Under the pieces are notes generated by a model. That model was not told where the DNA came from, did not search any database, and was given only the letters and a program-made list of their open reading frames with translations. Positions 11,480 through 24,400 of a DNA stretch of 64,000 bases are shown here, piece after piece. The stretch's first letter is position 1; every line of letters begins with the position of its first letter. Source of the stretch: Blumeriella jaapii (Eukaryota; Ascomycota; Leotiomycetes; Helotiales; Drepanopezizaceae). The translations under genes were made by a program, and so were the position numbers. Location: the NCBI GenBank assembly GCA_009599575.1, contig VWND01000005.1:434001-498000 (forward strand), in the 5' to 3' direction.

Positions 11480-14177
11480 TCAAAACTTCCTCGGTCTCTT
11501 CACCTTAGGCGGCGTTACGCTCTCTTCGCTTCGTTTTCTAGGAGGTTGCGCAAAGACATCCTTCGTCCGGTCCCGGTCCATGGGGGCATCCTCTCGCTTC
11601 TTGGTAGCCCCCTCCAGGGCCTTGATCCGGGCCAGCAAAGCGTCCTCGCGTCTCTTGCTATCCTCCATGAAGCTCTCGAGTTTGCGGTCGAGAGCCACCC
11701 GGTGAGCCGCTTCTTGCTCCTGCTGTTCGGTCGCTTTTCTTTCTAGGTTGTCGATCAGAGCTTTCTGGGTGTCTGTCACCCGGGAGGTACTTGATCCAGT
11801 CGTTGTTGTGCCTCGCTTTCTTGAGGAGGGATTCGGTAGTCTTCACCAGAGCCGCGCATCGCTCGTCGATGCTTGCGAGAGACAGGGCCATGGACGTGAT
11901 GGATTCCTGCATGGTGTCCACACATTTCTGCTGGCTCGAGCTCGCGTTCTCGACGGCTTGCAGGCGATCGCTCAGATCGCTCAGCTTCGTCTGAATCTGC
12001 TCGATTTCTGTCTTGGCTACCAAGCCCTGTTTAGGCACTGATTCCGATCTTGCAAGTCGGGAGAGAATCGAGGGGATCTGTCCGACGGCACTCTTGTTAT
12101 CCTTGTTTCCCTGTTCTAGTAGAGCGAGTCTAGCAAGTAGGCCCTTCTGCTTCATTTGTAGTTTCTCGACAACCGTCTGGGCTTTACCCTGTCCGACTTC
12201 CAACTCGCTAATTCGCGAACCCATCGCTGTGCTGTTCGATTGGAAGGCATCGCGAAAGGATTCTATACAGTCCAGTCTTTCGTTCGTCATGCCTTGACTT
12301 TGTATCATGGTGTTGTGAGCTGCGAGGATGTCACCGTGTGCAGTTTTCAGGCTGTCCATGTGTGATCGAAGATCTCCCTCGGCCTGGGAACTTCCACCTG
12401 CGAAGTAGTTCATCTCGAGCGCTTCGACCGCAGTGTCTATGTCGTTGTACTTCTTGCCGATTTTGTTGATATTCTCAAACAACAAATTGTTGTCTGCATC
12501 CAGCTTCGTGTAGCCCTCGTCCAGCCTAAGAAGATCTTCCTCCAACTCGATTAACTTCTTCTCGGTATCTTTCTTCGATTCCTCGTAACTCGATTGCAGC
12601 CCCCTGACATCCGTCTTGATGTCCTTAGTTTCCCTATCCAACTCGACAACCCTAGCCTGAACAATCTCTATTAGCGTCTCGTGACTCTTCTGCAGCCCCC
12701 TGACATCAGTGTTGACGTCCTGGGCATCAGCTTCCAACTCCACAACACTCATGAACATGAGTTTGTTCTTCTGCTCAACTTCCTCAATCCTCTCCTTGAG
12801 CCCCAAGACTTCGTGCGCCATGTCAACAATGACCTGAGTGCCACTCTGAACCCTTCGGTTCAACACATCTAGCCGCGCCCCATCCACAACACCTGCCTCG
12901 CTCCCTTTCCCCTTCCCACCGCTCTTACTCCCATCTGCCTCAATCTTGACTTGCAGCACTTTCAGCTGGGCTGCACGCTCCTCGTCATGACTCCGGCAAC
13001 TCGTGACAAGCGCCTTCAGCTCGCCCGTCTTCTTGGTCATCTGCTCGAGCAGCGTGTCGTGGTATTGTAAGTGCAGTGCTTTTGCACCGTCTCGATCTTC
13101 TAACTCGCTGAATCTTTTGGTCGTCTCGTGGCGGAATTCGTCGAGCAAGCTGACGGGTGCGAGAGCAGCCGGGGACGATGCTGCTGAGGATTGCGATAGT
13201 GAAGTCGAGAAGGCGTTGGCTCGTGGCGGCTCATCTAGCAAAGAGCCTTGGACATCGGGACTAGGATCCTCGACATCTTGCTCCAAATCGGCTGGCGAAG
13301 AGGGTTGTCGGACAGGTTCTACACCTGACAGAGCTTCATGTGGAGGATCGGCCTCGATGGTGTTATCTTCGTGCATCTGGACCAGCACGATCTTGGCTTC
13401 AAGCTCTCCCTCATCGTCGAATATCGGAGCAACCTCCATTGGCACGTGGGTGTCCTTCAACACCAACAAACCCGTCTCCGACTGTACCAAGTTCAGCTTC
13501 TCCAACAGCTTCGTTCCAGGCGTCTCGCATCCAGCCAAGAGATCTCCACCCGGTCGCATAGCCTCTTCAATCATTTTGCAAACCGCAGGCGCAAGTCCGA
13601 CGAATTTTCTGGACCTCATTTTTGATCCCTTCTGCTGTAGTCTCTCTACTCCCCACTTGCAGATGAACGAATTCAGGATCCACACGGCCTTCTTGGTCGG
13701 AGTGATAGTTTCAAAAAAGGCAGCGAGTCGTCTCGATGAGTGATAGCCCTGGATTTGAGTCTTCAGGTAGGCACTCAACAATCTGCCTCTCTGAGATTTG
13801 AGGGCTTGGTCCATCCTGGTGTCGGCTTCCTTCTTGAAATCTCGAGAAGCCCTGGCGACGTGGAAAGCCTGGACCGCGACGTCGTTGCCTCGGAGATAGT
13901 CGTCAAGATCGAGACCCTTGTGCTTAAACTCCGTCTTCAAAAAGTCCTCGTATTCCAAGAGGAACTCGTGATTCTTGGCCGTCACCTTGTCCAGCTGCTG
14001 TATCGAGGCTTTCACCAGCGTGACCTGCTGCTCCTCGCCAGCTTCGTGGTAGGCCGCCTTGAAGTCATCCAAATTCCGGATGGGGCCCCCGTTCCATGCC
14101 AGATCCATCGTAAACCCTCCCTGTCCGACTGCCATCTCTTCCCCTCCTCCTCCCGATTCTTCTTCTTCTTCAGACAT
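11480..14177 (-). CDS. large coiled-coil protein, unknown function, one-base frame break near the C-terminus
   Basis: A single long frame from MSEEEEESGGG at 14177; an in-frame start at 14204 is possible. After an acidic leader come about 200 residues of globular helical sequence (NLDDFKAAYHEAG, RRLAAFFETITPTKKAVWIL), a Pro/Ser/Asp linker, then about 500 residues of coiled coil with repeated EVVELD/TDVRGLQ(K/S)S units around residues 480-560. At the palindrome CCCGGG (11779-11784) the frame runs out into a short non-helical tail. The neighbouring frame continues the coiled coil (ALIDNLERKATEQQEQ) to a basic end, VKRPRKF, at 11480. Dropping one base gives 2697 coding bases and 898 residues. 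Unspliced throughout. No family recognised. Confidence 0.7.
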
Positions 14178-14809
14178 ATCGTGTGTTGCGCGGTGCATGT
14201 GCAAGTCGAAGTCGAGATGCTGTCAGTTACACGCACCGACAGAAACCCGACGTGCGGCCGCTAGCGGGTTAGGTTCCGCCTTTCAACGTTCTGGGCCTTG
14301 AGATCGCTTGACGAATGTGAATCCAAGCAAAGGAGTCTTTCCAGATTCTTTATTCTATCTACCACAACCCCTCGTATCTTGGGGAAGCTGGTAGTCTCTC
14401 CTCGAGTTATTCATCCTTCAGGACTTCGTACGAACACATTACAGGCGAATGCGAGGGTTTTGGAAAACCGCTACTCGAAGACTTTCGTCACGATGACCCT
14501 GGGCTTACCACAGTTTGCAAATGAATCCTGTTTCAAACGTAAGGAGTTAACACAAAGTTTACTAGCGATCTGATGTCACAATTAACTTTGAGTTGAAACG
14601 AATTCGGTGATGTCTTGATTTTGCCGTTATTTGGCAAACCGGTTTGATTCGATTGCAAGAGCACGGCTCCTAACTCTGCCCTCGCTTTAACAACTCGCAA
14701 TTACTTGTCATTGCGCAATAGTGAAAGAACCGTTTTGATTTCGTGTTTCCGTGATTTCACGGTCGCTTACTAACTACCTTGTATGCACAATCTACCAATG
14801 ATTTTACCG

Positions 14810-14818
14810 ATGCATATT

Positions 14819-14850
<32 letters not shown>

Positions 14851-14960
14851 ATTGTTTAACGTCTGGAGGGGGCAGTGAAACTGCGCAACCTCAAGCCTCC
14901 CGCAGGGCATTGGAGACGTGCTAAGCTGGGGAAGTTTACATACAAGAAACATGCATATTA
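14810..14960 (-). mobile_element. 5'-truncated non-LTR retrotransposon (LINE) 3' end with target-site duplication
   Basis: A 131-bp insert (14820-14950) lies between two perfect copies of ATGCATATTA (14810-14819 and 14951-14960). On the minus strand it ends in CGTTAAACAATATC followed by about ten ATC/TCA repeats. This is the classic 3' tail of several LINE clades that end in short tandem repeats rather than poly-A. The body shares the string GTGCTAAGCTGGGGA and a CCTCCCGCAGGGCAT hairpin-like block with a second copy at 59215-59338. No ORF remains, as expected for severe 5' truncation during target-primed reverse transcription. Confidence 0.8.
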
Positions 14961-15021
14961 CAGTACTGTAGATATCAGTTAAATTCGAGCTATTCACGCA
15001 AAGTTCACACCCGTGATCAAC

Positions 15022-15109
15022 GACCGCTGATATCGTCGAGTGATATAAGCCAGTTAATATCCTTTGACCGCTGATATCGTCGAGTGATATAAGCCAGTTA
15101 ATATCCTTT
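15022..15109. repeat. 44-bp perfect direct duplication
   Basis: Two adjacent identical units beginning GACCGCTGATATCGTCGAGT, at 15022-15065 and 15066-15109. They lie about 60 bp beyond the LINE insert. No coding potential. Confidence 0.9.
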
Positions 15110-16236
15110 GAACAGCTGTAGTATCTCGGATCGATATACTGATGCAATTGGATAGAGCGCAACGGAGTGGTGATAAACACGGGTTATATCAATAAACAGA
15201 TTTCAACTAACTGTGATGCAGCAGAAGCCACCAACGTCCCGTACGGCACTGTTGGTTCCACCACGACCACAAGCAACTGCTCATAGCAGACAGTGTGTTT
15301 GTTACACGTACAGTACATTGCTATATGAGTGCTTGACATCTTGTGAAGTCAACCAAAACAGCCCCTTGCAGCTGCAATCTCTCGAGCCATGAGCCCATGT
15401 CTACCGACAGTCACCCGAGAAGCGATCAGAGCCAGGAACAATTGTTCATTAACCACTATACAGCCATAAACACACGTTAACTTCGTAAGTTGGACATGCA
15501 CCCCGAATTTACTCCGCCATGTTGCCTGCTGCTACTCCTTCCAATGTCAGACACATTCGACCACGTCACATCCAACCGCCATGTCCAAACATCCGCCCGT
15601 TCAAAGACATGCCCGATGCAAAGGCATCGAGCCCAACCATCCACCAACCAAGAAAGTATCCGCCCATGTATGAAGATGGGGGGAAGGGGTATTCACCAAA
15701 AACAGCTAACCAGCCATGCCAATGTGTAAATTCAACGCAACAGTGCGAAATAGAGTATAGAGTGCGAAAGGAGCACCGGCAACCCAACAGTTTCTGGCAC
15801 GAAGCACCACGAATCCCACGTACATCCGACTGCGCCGAAGACCACGCGGCAAGCAGTAAAATGGGCAACAATACTTGCGATCCAAGAAGAGAAATGTACA
15901 AAGAGCATAGATGGTTGGTATCAAAGCTGAGCAGAGGAAATGGATATGGAGACGTAAAGCGGTGTAGATGTGCTGTATATGCATGTGAAAAATGATTGGC
16001 CGATTGAATGGGTAGATAGGTAAAGTGAGCTTGTCGATTCCCAAGGAAACCGGCAGGAGCAAGACGAGGTAGGATTACGTTATTCCAGACGCATTAGAAA
16101 GTATACATATAACAAAGGCCACGGTGCCGAGTAGAAGAAAGCGAGCCAGGTGAACTCGATGGCGGTGCTCAGCCGCAGAAAAAAAAGGCGAGATAGGTAG
16201 GGCTCCACGATCGTGAGCCTCTAGGCAACGCGAGGC

Positions 16237-18277
16237 TTACAGCAAGTAGCCGGCAGCTACAAGCGTGACGACGAGGCTGAACATGCTTCCAGAAACGACC
16301 AGAGCTTCTGGCGCGCCACTCTTGTTTGGATTGATGATGGGGCCGTTGACTGCTGGACTGGTCGGGTAAGGACCGCTGGCGGTTACCGTAGTATTCTTGT
16401 CCTCCAGGAAAGCATGAGGTAACTTCTTGGGCGTTGGCTGGGCCACAGTTGCGTTGACAGAAGACGATGCGCAAGCCGATGAAGTGTTGTACGACGTCGG
16501 TGATGGATAATAGGAGCTCGAGCTCGTCATAGAAGTGGAGGAGGAGAGGCAGGAAGAGGAGGATGAGGAAGAGGACGAGGAAGAGGACGAGGAAGAGGAA
16601 GACGATGTCGAGGAGGAGGACGATGTTGTCTTGGAGATGCTGGAAGACGATGTGCTCGAACTGGTCGAGATCGAGGTCTGTGTACCTTGTTAGCATATTG
16701 GTTTTGGAGAACCGAAGGCCGAGCAGTAGTCGACTGGAACGATGAGATGCTTTTCAACTTACGGGCGACGGTTTGGGGGTGGGCGTAGGGGTAGGAGTCG
16801 GAGTCGGGGTCTAGTCATCACGTCAGTCCGGTTCGTTTGGGTTTTTGAGTGCCGGGAGCATTTGCGAAATCGTCGGCTGCTATGACCAAGGAATCGCAAG
16901 GCAAGTTCCAACTCACGGGTGTGGGGGTGGGTTGAGGTGATGAAGATGGTGTGGCAGCATATGATTCTGCTTTGGCAGCAACGTTGGCGAGGACATCCAA
17001 GACGCCTGAAGAACCGGACGAAGAGCTGGACCCGCCGGCATCGAAGACGACAATGTTCGCCTTGCCTCCTTTGGAACAGTAACGACACAGACTAGATAGC
17101 AAACCAGTCAGCCTTTGCGCGACGTCCATGTCCCGGGAACACCGCCAACTCGCTGGAGTCTTACAATTCGCTCCTCCTGCTCCGACTGCCTGCTGGGCAC
17201 TTGTGACCCCTCCGAGTCCGTCGGTGGACGGGTCGATGGAGCACGGGAGCCCAACGCATTTGGAAGTGCCACAGTCGATCTTCAGGCCAAAGGTTGGCAG
17301 CGTCGCGGCCAGGGATGGAGTTTCAATGAACTTGGGGTTCCAGCCGATCTTGAGGAAAGTATTTCCCGTCTGATCTTGCGAAGCCCCGGCGACGAACGGC
17401 GACCAGTTGCCGCGCGGCTTCGACTCATCACCCCAGATACAGGCATCGGAGGCGCCCACGTTCGGGGGGTTGACATAGTAGCTATTGCTGTCAGCGACTC
17501 GCTCGGAATCGGGACCGGACTTGCTCACTGGGCAGCTGTCGAACACCAGTACGAAGGTCCTGGGACGGCAAGCTCGGCGTTGTCTTTCACCTCGGTCGGG
17601 ATGAGCATGGATTCTCCGCCTGGAACAGAGTGAGCAATGGTCCTCTTTGCCCGAAGCGCGGCGCATATAAGTTACCTGGAAGCACCGTCTGGCAGAACAT
17701 GACCGGCCCTTTGGCACAGTTCTCGACCCCAACGGAGCCGACGCCATCGACACAGTAGGGCTTGTCGGGAAATGGCTTGACGATTTCGCCATTCTTGTCG
17801 CAGTACAAACCACCATCCTGTCACCACCAACGTCAGCCAGGCGATCCCCCGCGCCGCAGGCACACTCGATTCGCAACATACCATCGACATGGGGTAACTG
17901 TAGGCCGTCGCCTTGGGATTCCACTGCGCCATCACCTGGCCCGCCGGACAGGCAATGGGGCAGTACGAGCCCGGGACACATCTCATATCTGGGCTTTGCG
18001 CCCAGCCTCCGTTCAAGGCGTTGGGGGTGATGGCCACCAAGCCAGCATCCAGCGGGAATGCGCAGGTCGTCCGCTTCTGCAACACCACGTCGTGGCTCTC
18101 GGCGACCAACTCGTTTCCCTTGGACAGATGCCTCTTGTGACTGTGCCTCTGCTCCAAAAAGTTCCGATGCGAAAGGCTGTGGCCATGGCCATGGACATGG
18201 CCCGACGCCGCGCCGCATGGCCACAGCAGCAGCCAGATCGCCGTGCCGACGGCGGCCTGAGCCGCGACGAGCTTCAT
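16237..18277 (-). CDS. SUN-family (GH132) cell-wall protein with Ser-rich tail and GPI signal, one-base frame break
   Basis: Seven exons: 17882-18277, 17676-17817, 17529-17619, 17165-17487, 16917-17091, 16763-16810 and 16237-16677; about 538 residues. A signal peptide (MKLVAAQAAVGTAIWLLLW) and a His-rich stretch (HVHGHGHSLSH) precede the SUN domain: CAFPLDAGLVAITP, PGSYCPIACPAGQVMAQW, GGLYCDKNGEIVKPFP, YCVDG, PSYWCSTAAH, CIWG, GNWSPFVAGA, IGWNPKF, FCVVTVP and KANIVVFDAG. A TP-repeat exon, a poly-Ser region and a C-terminal hydrophobic GPI-type tail (SLVVTLVAAGYLL) follow. SUN proteins act in beta-glucan remodelling, septation and conidiation. A SUN domain followed by a GPI tail fits the group II (Adg3-like) architecture. 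One base is missing at about 17070-17074, between VVTVP and KGGKANIV. Confidence 0.88.
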
Positions 18278-19972
18278 GATGTGTAGGTATTAGATTATGT
18301 TATTGCGACTGGATCTGTTCGTGGCCAGATGATGCCGTGTTGGGGGTCGGGGGGGATAGGGTCGTGTGTTCGTGTGTTCGTGTATTCGCGTGCTCAGTGT
18401 CCTTCCCGGCGAGCGTCTTGCGATTGATTCCAAAGGAGTGTGATTGCTGCGATGGCGACAAGGAGCGCGTTGCTCTATCCAAACATGTCCCCGGGGCGAA
18501 AAGAATGACTGGTGGTGAGGTGGAGAGGAAGAGTGGCTTGCTGGGAGGACGCAACGTTGACAGCGAGATCAGACCGCTCGCGACGCAGCAGTCGGACGGA
18601 GGGAGAGCAAAGTAGTAAATAGGGCGGCAGGTCGAGACGGTCTGCAGGCCGGGGGCCCATGAATTCTCTTTTGCCTTTCTTGCTCTCCTGCGTGGAGAGA
18701 GATTGCCATCATCTCAGCACTGAGACCGGGCGCTGGGGGGGGGAGCTGGGACGGCCCAATCACGGCGCCGCATCATCCTCTCACGCCGCGGCAGCTGCTT
18801 AACCTTTGGCTTCGAGCTGGCGCTATGCACCACAAGATCGAAAGGGGAAGAGTTTGAGAAGCTCATGACTCTGGGTGCAGGCGGGCCGTGGTGGGAGACG
18901 ATTTCATGGGAAGCACGAGATGGCGGTACCGTACGGTGCTGTGCAGTACTTGCAGCAGCAGCAACCGCATCATCAACAACAACAACAACAACTTAACCGA
19001 GATGCAGTCAACATGCCCTCTGCCGGTCTCACGCGCCCGCACGCCGTTCTTCGGCATTCACGGGCCACGTACAGTACTGTACACAGACTGTACTGTGTAC
19101 AGTACAGAGGAAACTTGACTGCGAAGTCATCATGACGGGGGGTCTTAGCGCACCAAATAAGAATTTGACTCCTGTCGGGGATACGGAGAAGTATTGACGG
19201 ATGTCGAACCTTCTTTCGCCTCGGACCATTCGCGCCCACCCTGAACATCGGAGGTGTGGCCTAAGTTCTGTACACAGTACTTACGCGTGATGCTATCCGC
19301 CGTCGGTCTGAGCAGGAGCGCTTTTACCCAGTCGCAATGAAGATGTCACAGATACACACATACACTTACATACGTGTGAAGGTAAGTAAGAGTCGTACTG
19401 TACAGGACGGTGGAAAGGAGAGCTGTTGAGGTGACGCTGACACGTGCGGTACAGAATACAGTGCTGGCCAAGCGAGCGAAATCTGACTCGAGCAAGAGTT
19501 GCAAGAACTCGGCAAGCGCGCAAGACACTGTACAGTACAGTGCTGTCAGTACAGTACCACAGTACAGTACTGTACTTCTACATACAAGAGACTGTACACA
19601 GCCATGTTACAGTACAGTACAGCCAGCATGTGGACTGTGCATGGATTGAATTTTCTCGAAATAGGTCCGATCAAGTATCAACTCCACAGCAAGTGATAAG
19701 ATAAGCACTTAGGCAGTGCGCGGAGATTACTTCTTCGTACAGTACTGTATGTACTGTACAGTACTGTACGTACAGAACATCCAGAATATACTGTGTACTG
19801 TACTGTACATACACATACAATTACAGTACTGACACTGACTGTTGACAAGTTCGCTCGGCTATCATCAGCACGTGACTGACCAAGGCAGCTACTGTACTGT
19901 CCTGCACTGGCCGGTGTGGATGTCCGTCGCCTTCTCGTCTCCAGACATGATTCCACCCCCACCGTCAACTCC
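18278..19972. repeat. divergent promoter spacer packed with palindromic GTAC/CTGTAC strings
   Basis: About 1.7 kb between the divergent SUN-family and methyltransferase genes. No gene seen. Strings such as GTACTGTAC, TACAGTACTGTAC and GTACAGTAC occur at about 18920-18950, 19068-19110, 19268-19282, 19395-19405, 19528-19580, 19595-19625 and densely at 19736-19830. A (CAA)n/(CAG)n patch sits at 18950-18995. Confidence 0.7.
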
Positions 19973-21169
19973 ATGTCGGCCTCACACATACCCAATCTGT
20001 TGACCTCTGCGAATCGAGCTCGTTCCAGAGCTGGCCGCGGCAGTGGATCCTCTCGTTTCGCCAGCAGGGAAACGACCGCCGCCCAGCGCACCGACCGGGC
20101 GATTCAATCCACCGACACCGATGCCGCCGTCTCGCGACTCAGCGCAGTCTCCCTGGGCTACCTCGAGGACCCTTTCGCAAGCCACTTCGTGCGCGGCGAG
20201 GGCACAAGGCGTCTGCCCATCATCAATAGAGGTGCGCAATGGCCAGGCCCTTGTGCGATGCTTGCTGATGGGACCCGTCCCAAGGAACCTACACTCGTAC
20301 GACAGCTCTCGACATCCTCATCAATGCGTTCCTTGCCCGGCCAGACCCAAGCGCGGTACCCCAGACCAAACAGATAATCTCCCTCGGTGCAGGGACCGAC
20401 ACGCGATACTTCCGGCTGCGGTTTCAGAATAAACATCGGAACCTAGTCTACCATGAGCTTGATTTCCCCTCGGTATCTACACACAAGCGAGAGGTCGTGT
20501 GGAACCACGGGTTATTAGCAAATACTGAAGATGAGCTTCTCTTTCCAGCGCTCAGGGACGCACCCTTTGGATCGCCTCAAGAAGACACAGAATGGGGGGA
20601 TCAAACGGCACGATGGTAGTACACCAGAGATCACATACTGTTGTCATCCTATGGACCTCCGACACCTGGCGCGAACAACCGAAGCGAGCGAAATCCTTGG
20701 CCTACGAACGGATTTACCCACCTTGATTGTATCTGAGTGTTGTTTGTGTTACTTGGATGTGGAAACCTCGAGGAATGTGGTCAAGTGGTTTGCAGACAGG
20801 ATACCGTCACTCGGTGTGGTTTTATATGAACCGATTGGCGTTGACGATTCGTTTGGACAAGTCATGGTGTCGAACCTGGCTGCCCGAGGCATCGCGATGC
20901 CGACTCTGGAGCATTACAAGACGCTTGCTGACCAGAAGGCGCGGTTGGTGGATCTTGGAATCACAGGAGAGGGCGATGGGGGCGGCCAGGAAGCAGAAAC
21001 CATCGAGAACATCTGGCAAAACTGGGTATCAACTGCAGAAAAGATGAGAGTGGACAGACTCGAGGGATTGGATGAAGTTGAAGAATGGCAGATGCTGGCA
21101 AGGCATTATTGCGTCGCGCGGGGCTGGAGAGGAGGTGTAGGATGGGAAGGTTGGAATGGGCTGCGATAA
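19973..21169 (+). CDS. PPM1: leucine carboxyl methyltransferase 1 (PP2A methylase), one extra base
   Basis: Two exons, 19973-20231 and 20285-21169, split by a 53-nt phase-1 intron inside INRG. About 380 residues. Family landmarks: [23 protein letters not shown], the [13 protein letters not shown] block, SAM motif [47 protein letters not shown], and VVLYEPIG. The enzyme methylates the C-terminal leucine carboxyl of the PP2A catalytic subunit, using S-adenosylmethionine, to promote B-subunit assembly. The start [10 protein letters not shown] is the first ATG in frame. A run of six G at 20593-20598 puts the second half out of frame; with five G the protein reads through. A 3-bp-multiple intron is impossible there, because the only GT...AG pair encloses 12 nt. 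Homopolymer consensus error is likely. Confidence 0.88.
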
Positions 21170-21474
21170 TCATGACTGTCTTTTCGGACATGGTTCCATT
21201 CAACGTCTATAGCCAAGTCGAGCTCTCCCAGCGCATTCGATACCCCCACCAGATCTTGTATTCAACAATGCCCCTATTTAAGCGAGGTCACGAGTAGACC
21301 CGAGGGCTGTCTCAAAACACCACCATCTTGTGACAACGGAATGCGTTGAAGCACCTCGCAACGCATTCCTCCCAGCATATTTTTTTTCAAAATGTTTTTT
21401 TCGCTTCTTATTCAACGGAGTGCCACCTTGCTTTCACGGAGCCTTCCTCGTGCTTCCAAATCAACTCCCTGATT

Positions 21475-24400
21475 ATGGCGCCGAGATCTCCAGTAGTTTG
21501 CAGGTCACATCTTACGTTCTCTCTCTTTTCCATCGCCATCTGGTTGTTGGTTCCAGGTGTCTTGGCCATAGTGAGCTCTACCTACCAGCTAGACACAGAC
21601 TACTCTGGCTCGACGTTCTTTGATGGATTTGACTTTTGGACTGTAAGCCGAACCTGTTCGATTGAACGCCGAAGATCCGAGCTGATTCTGCTACCAGGAC
21701 GACGACCCTACACACGGCTTCGTTTCGTACCAATCGCACGCTTCTTCCCTCGCGAAAGGTTTGGTGGCAACCAACAGTGATGGCTCTCATTATATGGGCG
21801 TCGATCATACCACCACCCTCTCGACGGCTGGTGCTGGCAGGGCAAGCGTGAGGATCAGTAGCAAGAAGACGTTCACGCATGGACTATTCGTTGCGGATAT
21901 CGAACACATGCCGGCGACCATCTGTGGGGCCTGGCCAGCTTGTACGTTCGCTTGACCTGCGATACGTGGACAAGTAGCTCACGTTGGTGACAGTCTGGAT
22001 GTTTGGGCCGAATTGGCCCGCGTCGGGAGAAATCGATATCATAGAAGGTAGGTTCAGCTTGCATCGGTCGAATCAGAATGCTGCCTCTAACGCTCTGGCA
22101 GGGGTTAACAGCCAAAGAAACAATGTCATGACCTTACACGGGTACGCACCTCCCAGCAGGACTCCTGACGACCGCTAACTCCAGCAGCAATACCACTTGC
22201 ACTATCACGGGCGCTCTCTCCCTCGGAACCCTTCAAACGGGCGACTGCAACCAGAATCACGGCTATGGATGCAGCATCTCATCCAGCAGCTCTTCGTCGT
22301 ACGGGGATTCATTCAACAACGCTGGTGGCGGGGTGTACGCCACGCAGTGGACTTCGGATTACATCCGTATCTGGTTCTTCCCGCGGAACAAGATACCCGC
22401 TGACATACTGTCTGGGAACCCTGATCCTAGCGATTGGGGCTATCCAGATGCAAATTTCCAGGGGAACTGCGATATCGATGACAATTTCCACGATCATCAG
22501 ATTGTCTTTGAGTAAGTGTGGTGTGCGTGTCTACCTCTCCTTGCAGGCTGCTTTGCAAACTTGACTATGGCTAAGGAGTTGCGACTTCTGTCTTATCTCT
22601 TGATTTTCCTCATAACTAATTGTTAAGGTATACTGACTCTGAAAAGCACTACATTCTGTGGCGACTGGGCCGGCAGTGCGTTCAACACGGATGCCTCGTG
22701 TAAATATAAGGCGACTAGCTGCGTAGATTACGTAGCGGGAAAGCCAGGAGACTTTAAGAATGCGTAGGTTACTCTCCCTGTTACAGATTCTAACTTGGGG
22801 CTATGGAATTAATGGGACCCGGCAGATATTGGAACATCAACTCGGTGAAGGTCTACGTCCTCGCGCCGGCTCTGTCTCCGTCGTCAATCTCGACGAAGAC
22901 AACTTCTAGCATTGAATCTACGTCGAAACCGATAGTCACCGTAAGGTCGGCGCGCACCACAAGTTCCGAATTTCAATCCTCGTCGGGATCAATATTTACA
23001 GTGCAGTCTACGACAACACCGTCGACTATCAAACCTCTAGCGGCATCTGAGTACACAGGAACAGCTCTCTCAAAGACATCCTCAACTCTCACGCATGGGC
23101 CGACGTCCGAGGAAACCTCAGCAGCATTTCCGGCCTGGCCAACGTCGTACAGGAATTCAACCATCACACCTGTTCCGCTGGCCCTCAAGGGCTGGACTTA
23201 CCAGGGCTGCCTGTCCTCCGCCAGATACGGGTTCCCTACTTTCACTCTCGCTTCAGAAGACACCAACATGACCACTTCTCTCTGCGCGAAGGAGTGCGGC
23301 GCCGAGCCGTACTTCGGGACCTTTTCCACCTCTTGCTACTGCGGTAAGCTGCTACGCGACACATTCCGTCTGTCAGACCGGGCCTGCTCAACTCCATGTC
23401 CCGGATCTCCCCGCCACAGCTGCGGAGGCATCGTACGTCTCGCTTCACAGAAAAGCACCGCCCCTATCCGCAAGGGAAAGGCCTTGCACAAGAGGCTCCA
23501 CGTGGACTATCTCTTGACGGTCTACGCAAACGAGGCTCTCCTTCTCGATTCCCCCTCGCAATCCGCATCTACCGCATCCGAGCCAACCCTCGATCCCTCA
23601 GAGGCCCATTTTGAGCCCACGTCGGGCGGCCTCCGTCTGCCTCCTCGTATCACTCGCACGCCGATTAGCACCCTCGTCGGGCTGCCTATGGGCGGTAGCG
23701 CAGATCCGTCGGACGAGCCCACGCAAACCGACCCGAAAGCGCATTTCGTGCGCACGAAGACGCCCCTGGCGACGCCTACGGCCAGCATCGCACCAGCGGG
23801 CAGCCTGGTCGGTATGGGCATGGGCAAAGGCCAGGCGCAGGAGCCGGGATCCACACTCCATACCACCGTGCTCACCGGTACGTCGCCCCCCCCCCCCCCC
23901 CCCCCCCCCCCCCTTTCCCCACGCACACCTCTTCCCCGTTCATCTTTTCTGGAAAGACGTCTATGTACGCAGAGCGTGGGGAGACCGTTATTGACATTGC
24001 CTTGCCCGACAGCAACGTACACCGACCTCTGCGCCTGCGCCGCATCGACCCTCCAAGCCTTCACCATCACGCGCACCGTCGTGCTCACCCACTGCGGCTG
24101 CGCGGACGCACCGCACGCGTCCACGCCGGCGCACATCCCCATGACGACCGCGACCCGCGTGTGCCATGACTGCGGCATGAACGGGACCGTCGCCGTCACG
24201 ATCCCGCGCCCGGAAACGGCCGCTGCGGAGCCCGCACCCGGCGCGCGCCCGGGGGCGCACACGGCCCAGGGGAACGTGGCGGGGACGTACGGCAACGCTA
24301 CGGTCGCGCCGGCGGCCGTGGTGAGGCATCCCTCGGCGTGGCTACCGTTCACGGACACGGGGACCGCAGGCCCGCGTCTGGGCTTGAGTAGGTCTGCCCC

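Larger units (their letters stand above)
14178..16236. other. gene-free region with repeats
   Basis: About 2 kb without a supportable gene. It holds a truncated LINE (14810-14960), a 44-bp direct duplication (15022-15109) and GTAC-type strings near 14960 and 15306. The longest open frames (15519-15995 plus, 15566-15901 minus) overlap each other and resemble nothing. Confidence 0.5.

Noticed and set aside
14820..14850. Plain GAT microsatellite
   Set aside because: It is the tail of a LINE insertion, shown by the flanking duplication and the second copy at 59.2 kb.
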